8,494 bases of DNA from Candidatus Obscuribacterales bacterium (GTDB lineage Bacteria > Cyanobacteriota > Vampirovibrionia > Obscuribacterales > Obscuribacteraceae): positions 1 through 8,494 of the forward strand of contig JAKFVJ010000005.1 of assembly GCA_021732245.1 (NCBI GenBank). Direction: 5' to 3'. Shown here piece after piece: positions 1 to 5,033 of the stretch (within the stretch, counting starts at the first letter, position 1; every line of letters begins with the position of its first letter). The notes under the pieces are model-generated. The model saw only the letters and a list, made by a program, of their open reading frames with translations. It was not told the DNA's origin and made no database searches. A program made the translations under genes and the position numbers.

Positions 1-90
1 ATCGTCCTTAAACCAATCAGCACAGCCAGTAAGCCATGTGCCGGTTGGACCCTTTTGTATGCAGGATTGTAAGTTGATTGCCACACGCAT
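1..90 (-). CDS. Partial minus-strand gene, N-terminal 30 residues only
   Basis: Thirty codons are open from an ATG at 90-88 to the window edge, so the gene continues outside. The protein begins MRVAINLQS and contains GPTGTWLTGC and DWF. A start of the form MR(I/V)A(I/L)N followed by a glycine-rich GPTG stretch is common in GT4-type glycosyltransferases, but 30 residues are too few to assign a family. Support for it being a gene comes from the well-spaced promoter-like pair directly upstream (95-124). The purine run AAGGGA ends only two bases before the ATG, too close for a normal ribosome binding site. The transcript may be leaderless, or the true start may be the GTG two codons later. The gene is divergent from the DUF4160/DUF2442 pair. 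Confidence 0.4.
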   Translation of the reverse strand, partial: MRVAINLQSCIQKGPTGTWLTGCADWFKDD

Positions 91-94
91 ATCC

Positions 95-124
95 CTTATA
101 GAAGCTCTACCCGATCACTGGCAA
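95..124 (-). promoter_or_regulatory. Sigma-70-like promoter for the partial gene at 1-90
   Basis: On the minus strand TTGCCA (124-119) and TATAAG (100-95) each match the -35 and -10 consensus at five of six positions, with an 18-base spacer. Transcription would be expected to start six or seven bases past the -10 box, almost on the ATG at 90. This implies a very short or absent leader. Confidence 0.4.
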
Positions 125-181
125 TTACAATCAGAATCAACCAATTAGTAAAATCTATCGCTCTGCTGACAGTTTTAATCA

Positions 182-214
182 CTTGACTGTGAACTTTTTT
201 CACCTCTTGACCGT
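182..214 (+). promoter_or_regulatory. Candidate operator: direct and inverted repeats upstream of the DUF4160/DUF2442 pair
   Basis: CTTGACTGT (182-190) recurs as CTTGACCGT (206-214), matching at eight of nine bases with 24 bp from start to start. Between them lies the inverted repeat GTGAA (189-193) / TTCAC (199-203) around a T-rich centre. Toxin-antitoxin modules commonly autoregulate from such sites. Both copies contain a TTGAC element that could act as a -35 box, but neither has a convincing -10 box at normal spacing. The regulatory role is therefore inferred from position only. Confidence 0.3.
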
Positions 215-259
215 TTATAGAGAAGACTCATCAATTCACCAAGCAAGAGGAAATATCAC

Positions 260-520
260 ATGCCAGAGTTAAGTAGATTCTTTGGAATCATCATTCGTAT
301 GTTTTACAGCGATCACGAACCACCGCATTTTCATGCTTTCTACGGTGAATACGAAGCGCTCATTGAAATTGAGTCTTTAATGATCCTTAGAGGATATTTG
401 CCGAGGCGGGCATTGGCGCTAATATTAGAATGGGCAGCAATTCATCGCTCGGAACTACAAGATGATTGGACGAAAGCCAAAGCCGGGGACCCATTAAATG
501 CAATTGAACCCCTGGAATAA
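260..520 (+). CDS. DUF4160 domain protein (toxin-antitoxin-like module, first gene)
   Basis: The 86-residue product spans the full usual length of DUF4160. It shows the family's hallmark pattern: an N-terminal SRFFGI-I-I-RM segment, the DHEPPHFHA motif (about residues 18-26), the YGEYEA segment, an LPRRAL turn (about 48-53) and a LEWA..HR.EL helix. The start is the ATG at 260, preceded by AAGAGGAA (245-252) at good spacing. The gene ends 21 bases before a DUF2442 gene. This two-gene order is very common in bacteria and is treated as a putative type II toxin-antitoxin pair, although toxicity is not established for most members. The histidine-rich DHEPPHFHA motif suggests metal binding or catalysis, but no reaction can be assigned from sequence. 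Family identity is secure; function is not. Confidence 0.93.
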   Translation: MPELSRFFGIIIRMFYSDHEPPHFHAFYGEYEALIEIESLMILRGYLPRRALALILEWAAIHRSELQDDWTKAKAGDPLNAIEPLE

Positions 521-541
521 AGTCACTAAAAGGAAAATTAA

Positions 542-811
542 ATGACCTTGCTCCGTATTCGAGACGTTAAAGTGCTTGCTGGTTTTACAGTCCAGCTAAC
601 GCTTACCGACGGTTCCGTAATTGAAAAGGACATCTCCAATCTCTTAAATGGTCCGGTCTTCGAGCCATATTTAAAAGATCCAAGCCAATTTTCCCTAGTC
701 AGCGTCCAAGACGGAACGCTTGTCTGGCCAAATGGAGCTGACCTATGCCCAGATGTACTTATTTGGGACGGCTTACCTCCAGAAGATCCACTCGGGCAAG
801 TGGTTAATTGA
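542..811 (+). CDS. DUF2442 domain protein (partner of DUF4160)
   Basis: The 89-residue product matches DUF2442 along its length. It has an early V..VK.L..F.V.L.L.DG segment (residues 8-25), a D(I/L)S.LL..PVFE.L.DP stretch (30-47) and the diagnostic TLVWPNGADLCPDVL motif (59-73). Partners of DUF4160 usually carry exactly this fold and are taken to be the cognate antitoxin or DNA-binding component. AAAAGGA (528-534) stands seven bases before the ATG, and the 21-base gap to the upstream stop indicates one transcript. The C-terminal tail (PPEDPLGQVVN) is slightly longer than the core domain needs. The reading frame remains open for 45 codons after the TGA at 809-811, described separately. Family assignment is confident; the antitoxin role is inferred from the pairing. 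Confidence 0.92.
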   Translation: MTLLRIRDVKVLAGFTVQLTLTDGSVIEKDISNLLNGPVFEPYLKDPSQFSLVSVQDGTLVWPNGADLCPDVLIWDGLPPEDPLGQVVN

Positions 812-949
812 ACATTTTCGCTTGCGATAATCAACCATGCAAAATTCGGACCCAAGTCCGGTGAACTAGAGCCATTTGTTTTAGTGATGCCAGATGAATA
901 CAAAAAATGGAAAGATCCAGTTAAGTTATCGAGCATTTTTGGTAGCTGA
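812..949 (+). pseudogene. Possible Phd/YefM-like antitoxin tail remnant
   Basis: Immediately after the DUF2442 stop and in the same frame, 45 codons are open to a TGA at 947-949. The translation includes LAIINHAKFG, EPFVLVMPDEYKKWKD and KLSSIFGS. The order 'small-residue helix, then VLVM..(D/E)EY..., then a hydrophobic C-terminal helix' resembles the end of Phd/YefM-type antitoxins. There is no good start codon with a ribosome binding site: the only ATG (887) would give 20 residues. I read it as a possible decayed gene end. It could instead be a readthrough extension of DUF2442 or chance. The remaining bases to 1034 hold no gene that I can support. Confidence 0.25.
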
Positions 950-1034
950 AAAAACACGCTACTCAACCTGGCGAAAACCATCTTTTTGTCCTAAGTGGTG
1001 GAACCCTACTCGACTTTTCTGAGGACAAAACCGG

Positions 1035-1085
1035 CACATATGTGACGTCATATTTTCACACCGCCATCACACCCGGTGTGTGAAA
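1035..1085. promoter_or_regulatory. Cluster of three palindromes upstream of the octapeptide-repeat gene
   Basis: CACATATGTG (1035-1044) is a perfect 10 bp palindrome. It overlaps TGACGTCA (1043-1050), a perfect 8 bp palindrome. These are followed by TTTCACACC (1054-1062), which can pair with GGTGTGTGAAA (1075-1085) with a two-base bulge; inside this lies CACACC-C-GGTGTG (1069-1081). Such dense dyad symmetry ending 43 bp before a start codon suggests binding sites for one or more dimeric regulators, or a hairpin in the leader. No clear -35/-10 pair was found to fix the transcription start. Confidence 0.4.
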
Positions 1086-1127
1086 GTGGTTACGTGGTAC
1101 GAATAGAGTAATGAGAGGTGCACTGTT

Positions 1128-2237
1128 ATGAAAATCAATAGTTTAATATCCGTCACTACATTGGTAGCAATGGTGGGAGCGCAAGTTGCATTAATGCCGG
1201 CGGCATCTGCGATTGTTTTGCCCGGTAAGCCATCGCCAGAAGCTGCACGTGGAACAGGATCCACATTTCACGCAAACCTTTCCGTTAGCGCCCCTGTAAG
1301 GACGCCTTTCTCCAAAGTCTTGTTGACGCTTCCCGTGTCAACACTTACCGGGAAGGAGACACAAGCCAGTTTTATTAAGATTGACAACGACGTTAAGGCT
1401 GTTGCCGGCGTGGTTGAAGACGGATCAGCTCACGAAGTGAGCGACAACAAGACAGTTACTGAAATTGGCAAGGATGCTACGAAAGAGCTGGAAGATGTGG
1501 GTGGTAAAGTCGCCGGCAGTGCCTTCGCCGAGGCTGCCATTAAGGATCCGGCAAATGTCCAGGCGTCAAACAAAGACTGGACTGATGCCATAAAGGCGTA
1601 CGGTACTACCCGTAAGGGTCTGGCCATAATGCCTCCTAAGCTGGTCGCGCAAATCCCTGCGGCTGTGTTCGCCAAGCTGACTGCGGCGCAGATTGCCCAG
1701 TTGACACCTGCGCAGGTAGCAGCGATAACGCCGGACCAGATTGTGGTCATGGACCACACGCAGTTAAGCGCTCTTTCTCCAGCAGATGTTGCACAGATGA
1801 CTCCAGAGCAGTTTAATTACCTATGTCCAGCTGAGATAGGATCGTTCACTGCCAGCCAAATGGCAGCTATCTCACCTCAGGTTGTGGCAAGTATGAGTGC
1901 CGTTGTTGCTGGAGCTATGGGTGCGCAGGCGGCGTCACTGACTATACCGCAACTTCAAGCCATGAGTCCATCTGCTATCTTCGCCATGAGTCCTACAGCT
2001 ATTCAGTCCATGAGTACTCAACAGCTTAGCGCTCTAACTCCGGCACAAGTGTCAACTATGAGTGTGTCGCAACTGGCAGCGTTGAGTCCTCAGCAGATCG
2101 CGGCCTTTAGCAATCCGGCGTTTGAATCTATCAATATGATGACGCTGAACCAGGTGTTCGCCCAGAACCAAGGAGACACCCAGTATCTGAATTTGCCAAA
2201 AGTGAATTACTACGAACACGGAACTGTTTCGCAGTAA
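1128..2237 (+). CDS. Secreted protein with C-terminal octapeptide repeats
   Basis: The 369-residue product starts at an ATG with GAGAGGTG (1113-1120) eight bases upstream. Residues 1-28 form a signal peptide: KIN, a hydrophobic core, and PAASA as a good signal peptidase I site. Residues 29-170 are Ala/Lys/Asp-rich and show no family I recognise. Residues about 179-340 consist of roughly 19 tandem units of eight residues, typified by AQVAAITP, TQLSALSP, AQVSTMSV and SQLAALSP (pattern: x-Q-[ILV]-x-x-[LIM]-[ST]-P). One unit near residue 270 is seven residues long. The tail (TQYLNLPKVNYYEHG) is non-repetitive. Ser/Thr-Pro-x-Gln is a typical helix N-cap, so each unit may form a short helix in a solenoid, which is inference. 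There is one cysteine and no membrane anchor, so it is probably exported. Role unknown; a surface or scaffold function is possible. Confidence 0.85.
   Translation: MKINSLISVTTLVAMVGAQVALMPAASAIVLPGKPSPEAARGTGSTFHANLSVSAPVRTPFSKVLLTLPVSTLTGKETQASFIKIDNDVKAVAGVVEDGSAHEVSDNKTVTEIGKDATKELEDVGGKVAGSAFAEAAIKDPANVQASNKDWTDAIKAYGTTRKGLAIMPPKLVAQIPAAVFAKLTAAQIAQLTPAQVAAITPDQIVVMDHTQLSALSPADVAQMTPEQFNYLCPAEIGSFTASQMAAISPQVVASMSAVVAGAMGAQAASLTIPQLQAMSPSAIFAMSPTAIQSMSTQQLSALTPAQVSTMSVSQLAALSPQQIAAFSNPAFESINMMTLNQVFAQNQGDTQYLNLPKVNYYEHGTVSQ
1662..2147 (+). repeat. Region encoding about 19 octapeptide (24 bp) repeats
   Basis: The protein repeats x-Q-[ILV]-x-x-[LIM]-[ST]-P come from 24 bp DNA units. The units are diverged at nucleotide level, and synonymous and conservative changes dominate. 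The array therefore looks old and held by selection on the protein, not a recently expanded slippage tract. The centre (about residues 250-275) is the most degenerate part. Confidence 0.75.
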
Positions 2238-2295
2238 TATGTAAATTTGCTGTGGCAGATCAACTAATTGATACATGGAGACAGCTGGTTAAACA

Positions 2296-2332
2296 ATGAG
2301 TAAGTGTGTAATCAACTACACAACTATTGACT
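2296..2332 (+). pseudogene. Out-of-frame N-terminal segment of the HicB-like gene
   Basis: The ATG at 2296 opens MSKCVINYTTID, which looks like the first beta strand of a HicB antitoxin. This frame then runs out of HicB similarity. Skipping one base near T2332 joins it to GWWLATVQGVEGC in the next frame, giving the expected continuous HicB N-terminus. The break is a one-base insertion, a sequencing error or, less likely, +1 frameshifting. No classical slippery codon is visible. A GGAG (2277-2280) lies rather far upstream. Confidence 0.5.
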
Positions 2333-2650
2333 GGCTGGTGGCTTGCAACGGTGCAAGGGGTCGAGGGATGTTTGACCCAAGGAAGCAGTATTAAGCAAGC
2401 AAGAGCACGCATCAAGGAAGCTCTTGGTCTATACGTGGACGATGCTGAGTCATCAGATTTCGTCGACAATTTCGTTCTGCCAGTCAATACAAAGAAGGCT
2501 GTAGCGGCTTTGTCCGAGAGTAGAAGGAAGACAGCCGAACAGTCTCTCATAAATTTAAAAACAATTGCGAAGCTAGCAAAACAGCTAAGCGAATCGTCCG
2601 AATTTAGCACTCGTGATATGGCCGAAATACCTAGCGTTTTCGCAATTTAG
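2327..2650 (+). CDS. HicB-family antitoxin, frameshifted and without its C-terminal HTH
   Basis: The open frame (TTG at 2327 as the formal start, 107 residues) carries the HicB core GWWLATVQGVEGCLTQGSS, then a helix QARARIKEALGLYVDD, a DFVDNFVLP strand, and a long helix with LSESRRKTAEQSLINLKTIAKLAK. HicB proteins of this subtype end in a helix-turn-helix introduced by 'S.RD.AE(I/L)LG(V/I)S'. Here STRDMAEI is present, but the rest is replaced by PSVFAI and a stop. The natural first strand lies in another frame (2296-2332), and the TTG start has no ribosome binding site. HicB normally neutralises the mRNA-cleaving toxin HicA and represses its own operon. No HicA gene is visible on either side, so this looks like a decaying orphan. 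Family identity is good; functionality is doubtful. Confidence 0.8.
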   Translation: MTGWWLATVQGVEGCLTQGSSIKQARARIKEALGLYVDDAESSDFVDNFVLPVNTKKAVAALSESRRKTAEQSLINLKTIAKLAKQLSESSEFSTRDMAEIPSVFAI

Positions 2651-2738
2651 CCAGAATGCGCAGAATTTCCAAGTAAAGCCAAACAAAAGTGACAAGTAGA
2701 CCAAATGCTCCGTACCATTCCATGTATTTGGGTACCGA
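2631..2738 (-). pseudogene. C-terminal remnant of a Bax inhibitor-1 (BI-1/YccA) family gene
   Basis: Reading the minus strand from about 2738 to the TAG at 2633-2631 gives VPKYMEWYGAFGLLVTF followed by VWLYLEILRILAKLRKR. This strongly resembles the last transmembrane helix and basic tail of bacterial Bax inhibitor-1 family membrane proteins, which often end in a (M)EWY.AFGL.VTL.WLYLEILRLL motif. The frame is closed by a TGA at 2771-2769, and similarity fades upstream of about 2738. The other six or so helices of a 230-290 residue protein are absent from the neighbouring sequence, so this is a 3' fragment. Its stop codon lies exactly where the convergent HicB-like gene loses family similarity, which suggests a recombination junction. 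The assignment rests on pattern memory of the family's C-terminus. Confidence 0.55.
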
Positions 2739-2756
2739 TGGGCTAAGATGCCCGAG

Positions 2757-2785
2757 TTCACACAACTTTCACGAACAAGTACTAG
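2757..2785 (+). promoter_or_regulatory. Weak promoter candidate for the 63-residue gene
   Basis: TTCACA (2757-2762, five of six to the -35 consensus) and TACTAG (2780-2785, three of six to the -10 consensus) are separated by 17 bases, 26 bases before the ATG at 2812. The -10 match is poor, so the call rests mainly on spacing and position. Confidence 0.25.
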
Positions 2786-2811
2786 GCTCTAAGTAGGAGA
2801 AAGGAGGAGTT

Positions 2812-3003
2812 ATGAACGCTTTAACCACTAACCAAGAATGTTGGTCATCTGCCGAAGTCAGCTCTTTCTCCCACGATTTGAAACGAGCCCTCAATATTCA
2901 ATTGAGAGAATTTATATACTGGCTGTATGACGTCGACAATGACAAGCCCGAGAAGTTGGATGCATCGGTCATAAAGAGCCTTTGCTTTTCTAAGGTCGCT
3001 TAA
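2812..3003 (+). CDS. Small hypothetical protein with a strong ribosome binding site
   Basis: The 63-residue product has no family that I recognise. It is preceded by AAAGGAGG (2800-2807), a near-perfect Shine-Dalgarno sequence, four bases before the ATG and the strongest in the window. This argues that the frame is really translated. The protein is soluble and mildly acidic. A probable amphipathic helix SHDLKRALNIQLREFIYWLY (residues 20-39) is followed by an acidic stretch DVDNDKPEKLD and a short C-terminal helix. There are two cysteines (residues 10 and 58) and no signal peptide. The helix followed by a 'LY.(V/I)D' turn recalls small adaptor-like proteins, but that is only an impression. It sits alone between a gene remnant and the DUF4189 gene, 60 bases ahead of the latter. 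Confidence 0.6.
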   Translation: MNALTTNQECWSSAEVSSFSHDLKRALNIQLREFIYWLYDVDNDKPEKLDASVIKSLCFSKVA

Positions 3004-3021
3004 ACGCATATTTTTCCTTGG

Positions 3022-3030
3022 TGCTATGAT
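3022..3030 (+). promoter_or_regulatory. Extended -10 promoter candidate for the DUF4189 gene
   Basis: TGCTATGAT fits the extended -10 pattern TGnTATAAT with one mismatch and stands 33 bases before the GTG start at 3064. No good -35 box lies at the expected distance, which is usual for extended -10 promoters. Confidence 0.35.
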
Positions 3031-3063
3031 AGCCTCAATTGCATTTGCCTGTAGGAAAAAGTC

Positions 3064-3537
3064 GTGCCCACCCTAATCGCATTATTAGTCTTGATTCTAT
3101 CGTCCCTTCCTGCTTTGGCATGGGAACAAGAAACCTACCAGCAACATCTGGAAAAGCTTGAGCGAGAATCTGAAGGCGACCGGAATTTCTACAACCAAAT
3201 CTGGAATCTAGATCGCAATGCGTCGCGCTTTTGCGCAATTGCTTATTCCAAGACAACCTATCAGTGGGGCTATTCCTGGGGCAAGCAAACACGCCGACAA
3301 GCCGAACAAGAGGCCATTAAACGTAGCGAGTCAAAGGATGCGGAAATTCTGTGTTGGTCCAAAGGCGAGTGGTATTGCGCCTTAGCCGATGGACCAAAGA
3401 GCTACGGAGGCTCCGAGGGAGTAACAGCGGCTGATGCTAAAGCCAAAGCTTTGAAAATTGCCGATGACATAGCGCCTGGTGCGAAAATTGTTTTGCTCGT
3501 TGGTGGCAATCCGCCAACCGTGCGTATATTCAAATAG
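3064..3537 (+). CDS. Exported DUF4189 domain protein
   Basis: The 157-residue product starts at a GTG; an in-frame stop at 3052-3054 excludes longer starts, and AGGA (3053-3056) gives a ribosome binding site seven bases upstream. Residues 1-19 form a signal peptide ending in PALA. The mature part starts with a charged, possibly helical segment (20-50). A DUF4189 domain follows from about residue 57: CAIAYSKTTYQWGYSWG, the helix TRRQAEQEAIKRSE, ILCWSKGEWYCALADG, then a second A-x-A-A-K-A-K-A helix. This matches the family pattern of 'AIA.S..tg.yG.swG..s...Ae..Al..C' repeats. Cysteines 57, 97 and 105 may form a disulfide outside the cytoplasm. DUF4189 proteins are secreted or periplasmic and of unknown role, so I assign no function. 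It appears to be a single-gene transcript. Confidence 0.8.
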   Translation: MPTLIALLVLILSSLPALAWEQETYQQHLEKLERESEGDRNFYNQIWNLDRNASRFCAIAYSKTTYQWGYSWGKQTRRQAEQEAIKRSESKDAEILCWSKGEWYCALADGPKSYGGSEGVTAADAKAKALKIADDIAPGAKIVLLVGGNPPTVRIFK

Positions 3538-3549
3538 ATTCCAGATTAG

Positions 3550-3786
3550 CTACCGATAAAACAGCCACCCATACCTACTCCACCAAGCAAGACCAAAAGC
3601 GGTCGCCAAATAGACAAAAGCAAAGTCTTCTGTCTCAGGCACCATCATCAAGGTATAACCCAACAGCAAGAGTGCCGCACAACAAAGCAGCAACCGTTTA
3701 TTGCCATTTTGCCAAACTCCTCGGGAAGCTGTTAGGGCAAACAACAAGCACAAAAACACACAAATGAATACCAGTCCTCTGAGCAT
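3550..3786 (-). CDS. Small three-helix membrane protein coupled to the NERD gene
   Basis: The 78-residue product has three hydrophobic segments, about residues 4-20, 30-49 and 54-70, separated by short polar turns (SRGVWQNGNKR and PETED), and ends WWSRYGWLFYR. Its ATG overlaps the stop codon of the upstream NERD gene by one base (TAATG on the minus strand), with a GAGGG just before, so the two are translationally coupled. By the positive-inside rule the basic NGNKR loop suggests a cytoplasmic side there. It has no family that I recognise. The tight coupling suggests that it helps anchor or regulate the NERD protein, or acts in the same complex. This is inference from gene order only. Confidence 0.7.
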   Translation of the reverse strand: MLRGLVFICVFLCLLFALTASRGVWQNGNKRLLLCCAALLLLGYTLMMVPETEDFAFVYLATAFGLAWWSRYGWLFYR

Positions 3787-4856
3787 TATCCCTCTAATGT
3801 ATTCTCAAGCAATCTGGCGAGCTCATGCGGACGAACGATATGGACATTCTCAACAAATTGTTCTTTTATTGGCGAATCCGCATCGTAACGAACAACAACA
3901 CCATTCACCCAAGACAACTCGCAATGTCCACGCGTAGTGGCAGCGTGTCGACGAGTGTGCCTTAGCAACTCATCCATAGTCACTTCGACATGAGTCCCAA
4001 TTCGGCGTCGAATTCGTCCGAATTTAGTTTTTACATTGATTACAGATCCGCGTCCCTCTGGCGAAATTACAAGAAAGTCTGGCGTGGCGTAATCGCTCAT
4101 AGAATTCTGTTGTCGCCAGATCCAATCTTCAGGTAGATTCCCCAATATTTTTACAACTGCATTTCTTGCATCTGCATCAATATGTGGTACGTTGCTTCGA
4201 GCTTTAATGGGCTTACTGTTGTGCCTCAAGAAATCCAACAATGTCGCAGACGACACAATAGTCACACCATCAACTACGTTTACTCTGTCCGGTAGATCTG
4301 CCCTTGTAAAAACCAACATCGCTTCTACAGACACCGCAGATCTGGATAAAGATATTAACTCTGCTTGCTGCTTCGCTTTGTAGACAAACTCACTATCTGA
4401 GCCCTCGAATGTCTTTCTATCTAAAACGCAAACCTTGCCGGTCGCGCAACTAACAATTCCATCATGGGACTTCACATCGATTACAAAGACACGCCCATGA
4501 GGCGACGTAACAACAAAGTCGACATCTCCAAACTTGTCAAAGTAAACGCTATGCTCTCTCTTCCAATCACCTGGCAAGCGCTCAAGCAAACGACCCACTT
4601 GGTCTTCCGCTTTACCACCCTGCCTAGCCTGAGCAATACGCTTGTCCCAGTAAAGTCCTTTCCTACAAGAGGTCACAGCGACAATTGCGCAGATTAAATA
4701 GACCCACACAGGAAGGACGACGTCATACGCAACAAAAAGGACGGCAGGAATGAATGTCGCCAGTAGACTCAAACCAAAGGAGTAATAAGCCTTCGGCAGC
4801 CTTTTCATAATTAATTGCATGGGTCCCGTCCCATACTTCCTGGCTACATTCGTCAC
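3786..4856 (-). CDS. Membrane-anchored protein with two NERD nuclease-like domains
   Basis: The 356-residue product (GTG start at 4856; ATGs at 4820 and 4808 are alternatives) has two transmembrane segments near residues 24-43 and 46-64. A NERD domain follows: GKAEDQVGRLLERLPGDW (81-98), DVDFVVTSPHGRVFVIDVKS (111-130) and a QQAEL helix. NERD is a nuclease-related fold of the PD-(D/E)xK type; E84, D113 and D127-V-K129 fit its catalytic pattern. A second copy starts near residue 227 with KILGNLPEDW and continues PDFLVISPEGRGSVINVKTKFG (259-280). It keeps D260 and K276 but has N274 where the acidic residue is expected and lacks the Glu of the first helix, so it is probably inactive. It ends with a soluble region containing HELARLLENTLEG. 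It likely acts on nucleic acid at the inner face of the membrane. First gene of a two-gene operon. Confidence 0.85.
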   Translation of the reverse strand: MTNVARKYGTGPMQLIMKRLPKAYYSFGLSLLATFIPAVLFVAYDVVLPVWVYLICAIVAVTSCRKGLYWDKRIAQARQGGKAEDQVGRLLERLPGDWKREHSVYFDKFGDVDFVVTSPHGRVFVIDVKSHDGIVSCATGKVCVLDRKTFEGSDSEFVYKAKQQAELISLSRSAVSVEAMLVFTRADLPDRVNVVDGVTIVSSATLLDFLRHNSKPIKARSNVPHIDADARNAVVKILGNLPEDWIWRQQNSMSDYATPDFLVISPEGRGSVINVKTKFGRIRRRIGTHVEVTMDELLRHTRRHAATTRGHCELSWVNGVVVRYDADSPIKEQFVENVHIVRPHELARLLENTLEG

Positions 4857-4888
4857 AGCGATCCCAGTCGATTTGAAACTAACGACTA

Positions 4889-4916
4889 ATGTTATTCAAA
4901 CTGGCAAATTAGGCAA
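4889..4916 (-). promoter_or_regulatory. Promoter candidate for the NERD operon
   Basis: On the minus strand TTGCCT (4916-4911) and TAACAT (4894-4889) each match the consensus at four of six positions with a 16-base spacer, 33 bases before the GTG at 4856. It is the best pair I can find between this operon and the divergent metallophosphoesterase gene, but it is weak. Confidence 0.25.
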
Positions 4917-4927
4917 TTGGGATATCT

Positions 4928-5033
4928 CCCACTCGTATCATCTAAGTGGGGAAATGCCCATGCCTACAGCATGCAAAAAGTAGTTCAGACCCGGTAAGAT
5001 CAGCTCTACTTCCCTGCCCCAATGGCTTACCGG
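4928..5033 (+). promoter_or_regulatory. Structured upstream region of the metallophosphoesterase gene
   Basis: Four inverted repeats fall in about 105 bases: CCCACT (4928-4933)/AGTGGG (4945-4950); CATGC (4959-4963)/GCATG (4969-4973); AAGTAG (4978-4983)/CTACTT (5006-5011); and CCGGTAAG (4991-4998)/CTTACCGG (5026-5033). The last two cross, so they are either alternative structures or a pseudoknot. The final arm contains the only plausible Shine-Dalgarno-like bases (GGA, 5032-5034) before the ATG at 5045, so pairing could hide the ribosome binding site. It matches no riboswitch that I recognise. Confidence 0.4.

Noticed and set aside
538..981. 147-residue open frame on the minus strand
   Set aside because: It is antisense to the well-supported DUF2442 gene and the following stretch, and its translation is Ser/Thr-rich without a recognisable motif.
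988..1026. Imperfect inverted repeat GTCCTAAG/CTGAGGAC as a terminator after the DUF2442 region
   Set aside because: It has one mismatch, a 23-base loop and no following T-run, so it does not meet the usual form of an intrinsic terminator.
1430..1759. Minus-strand frames (109 and 63 residues) within the octapeptide-repeat gene
   Set aside because: They mirror the regular codon pattern of the repeat-coding strand, and no start has independent support.
3701..3937. 78-residue plus-strand frame opposite the membrane protein and NERD genes
   Set aside because: It has no ribosome binding site and no recognisable features, and lies antisense to two coupled genes with clear domain and membrane patterns.
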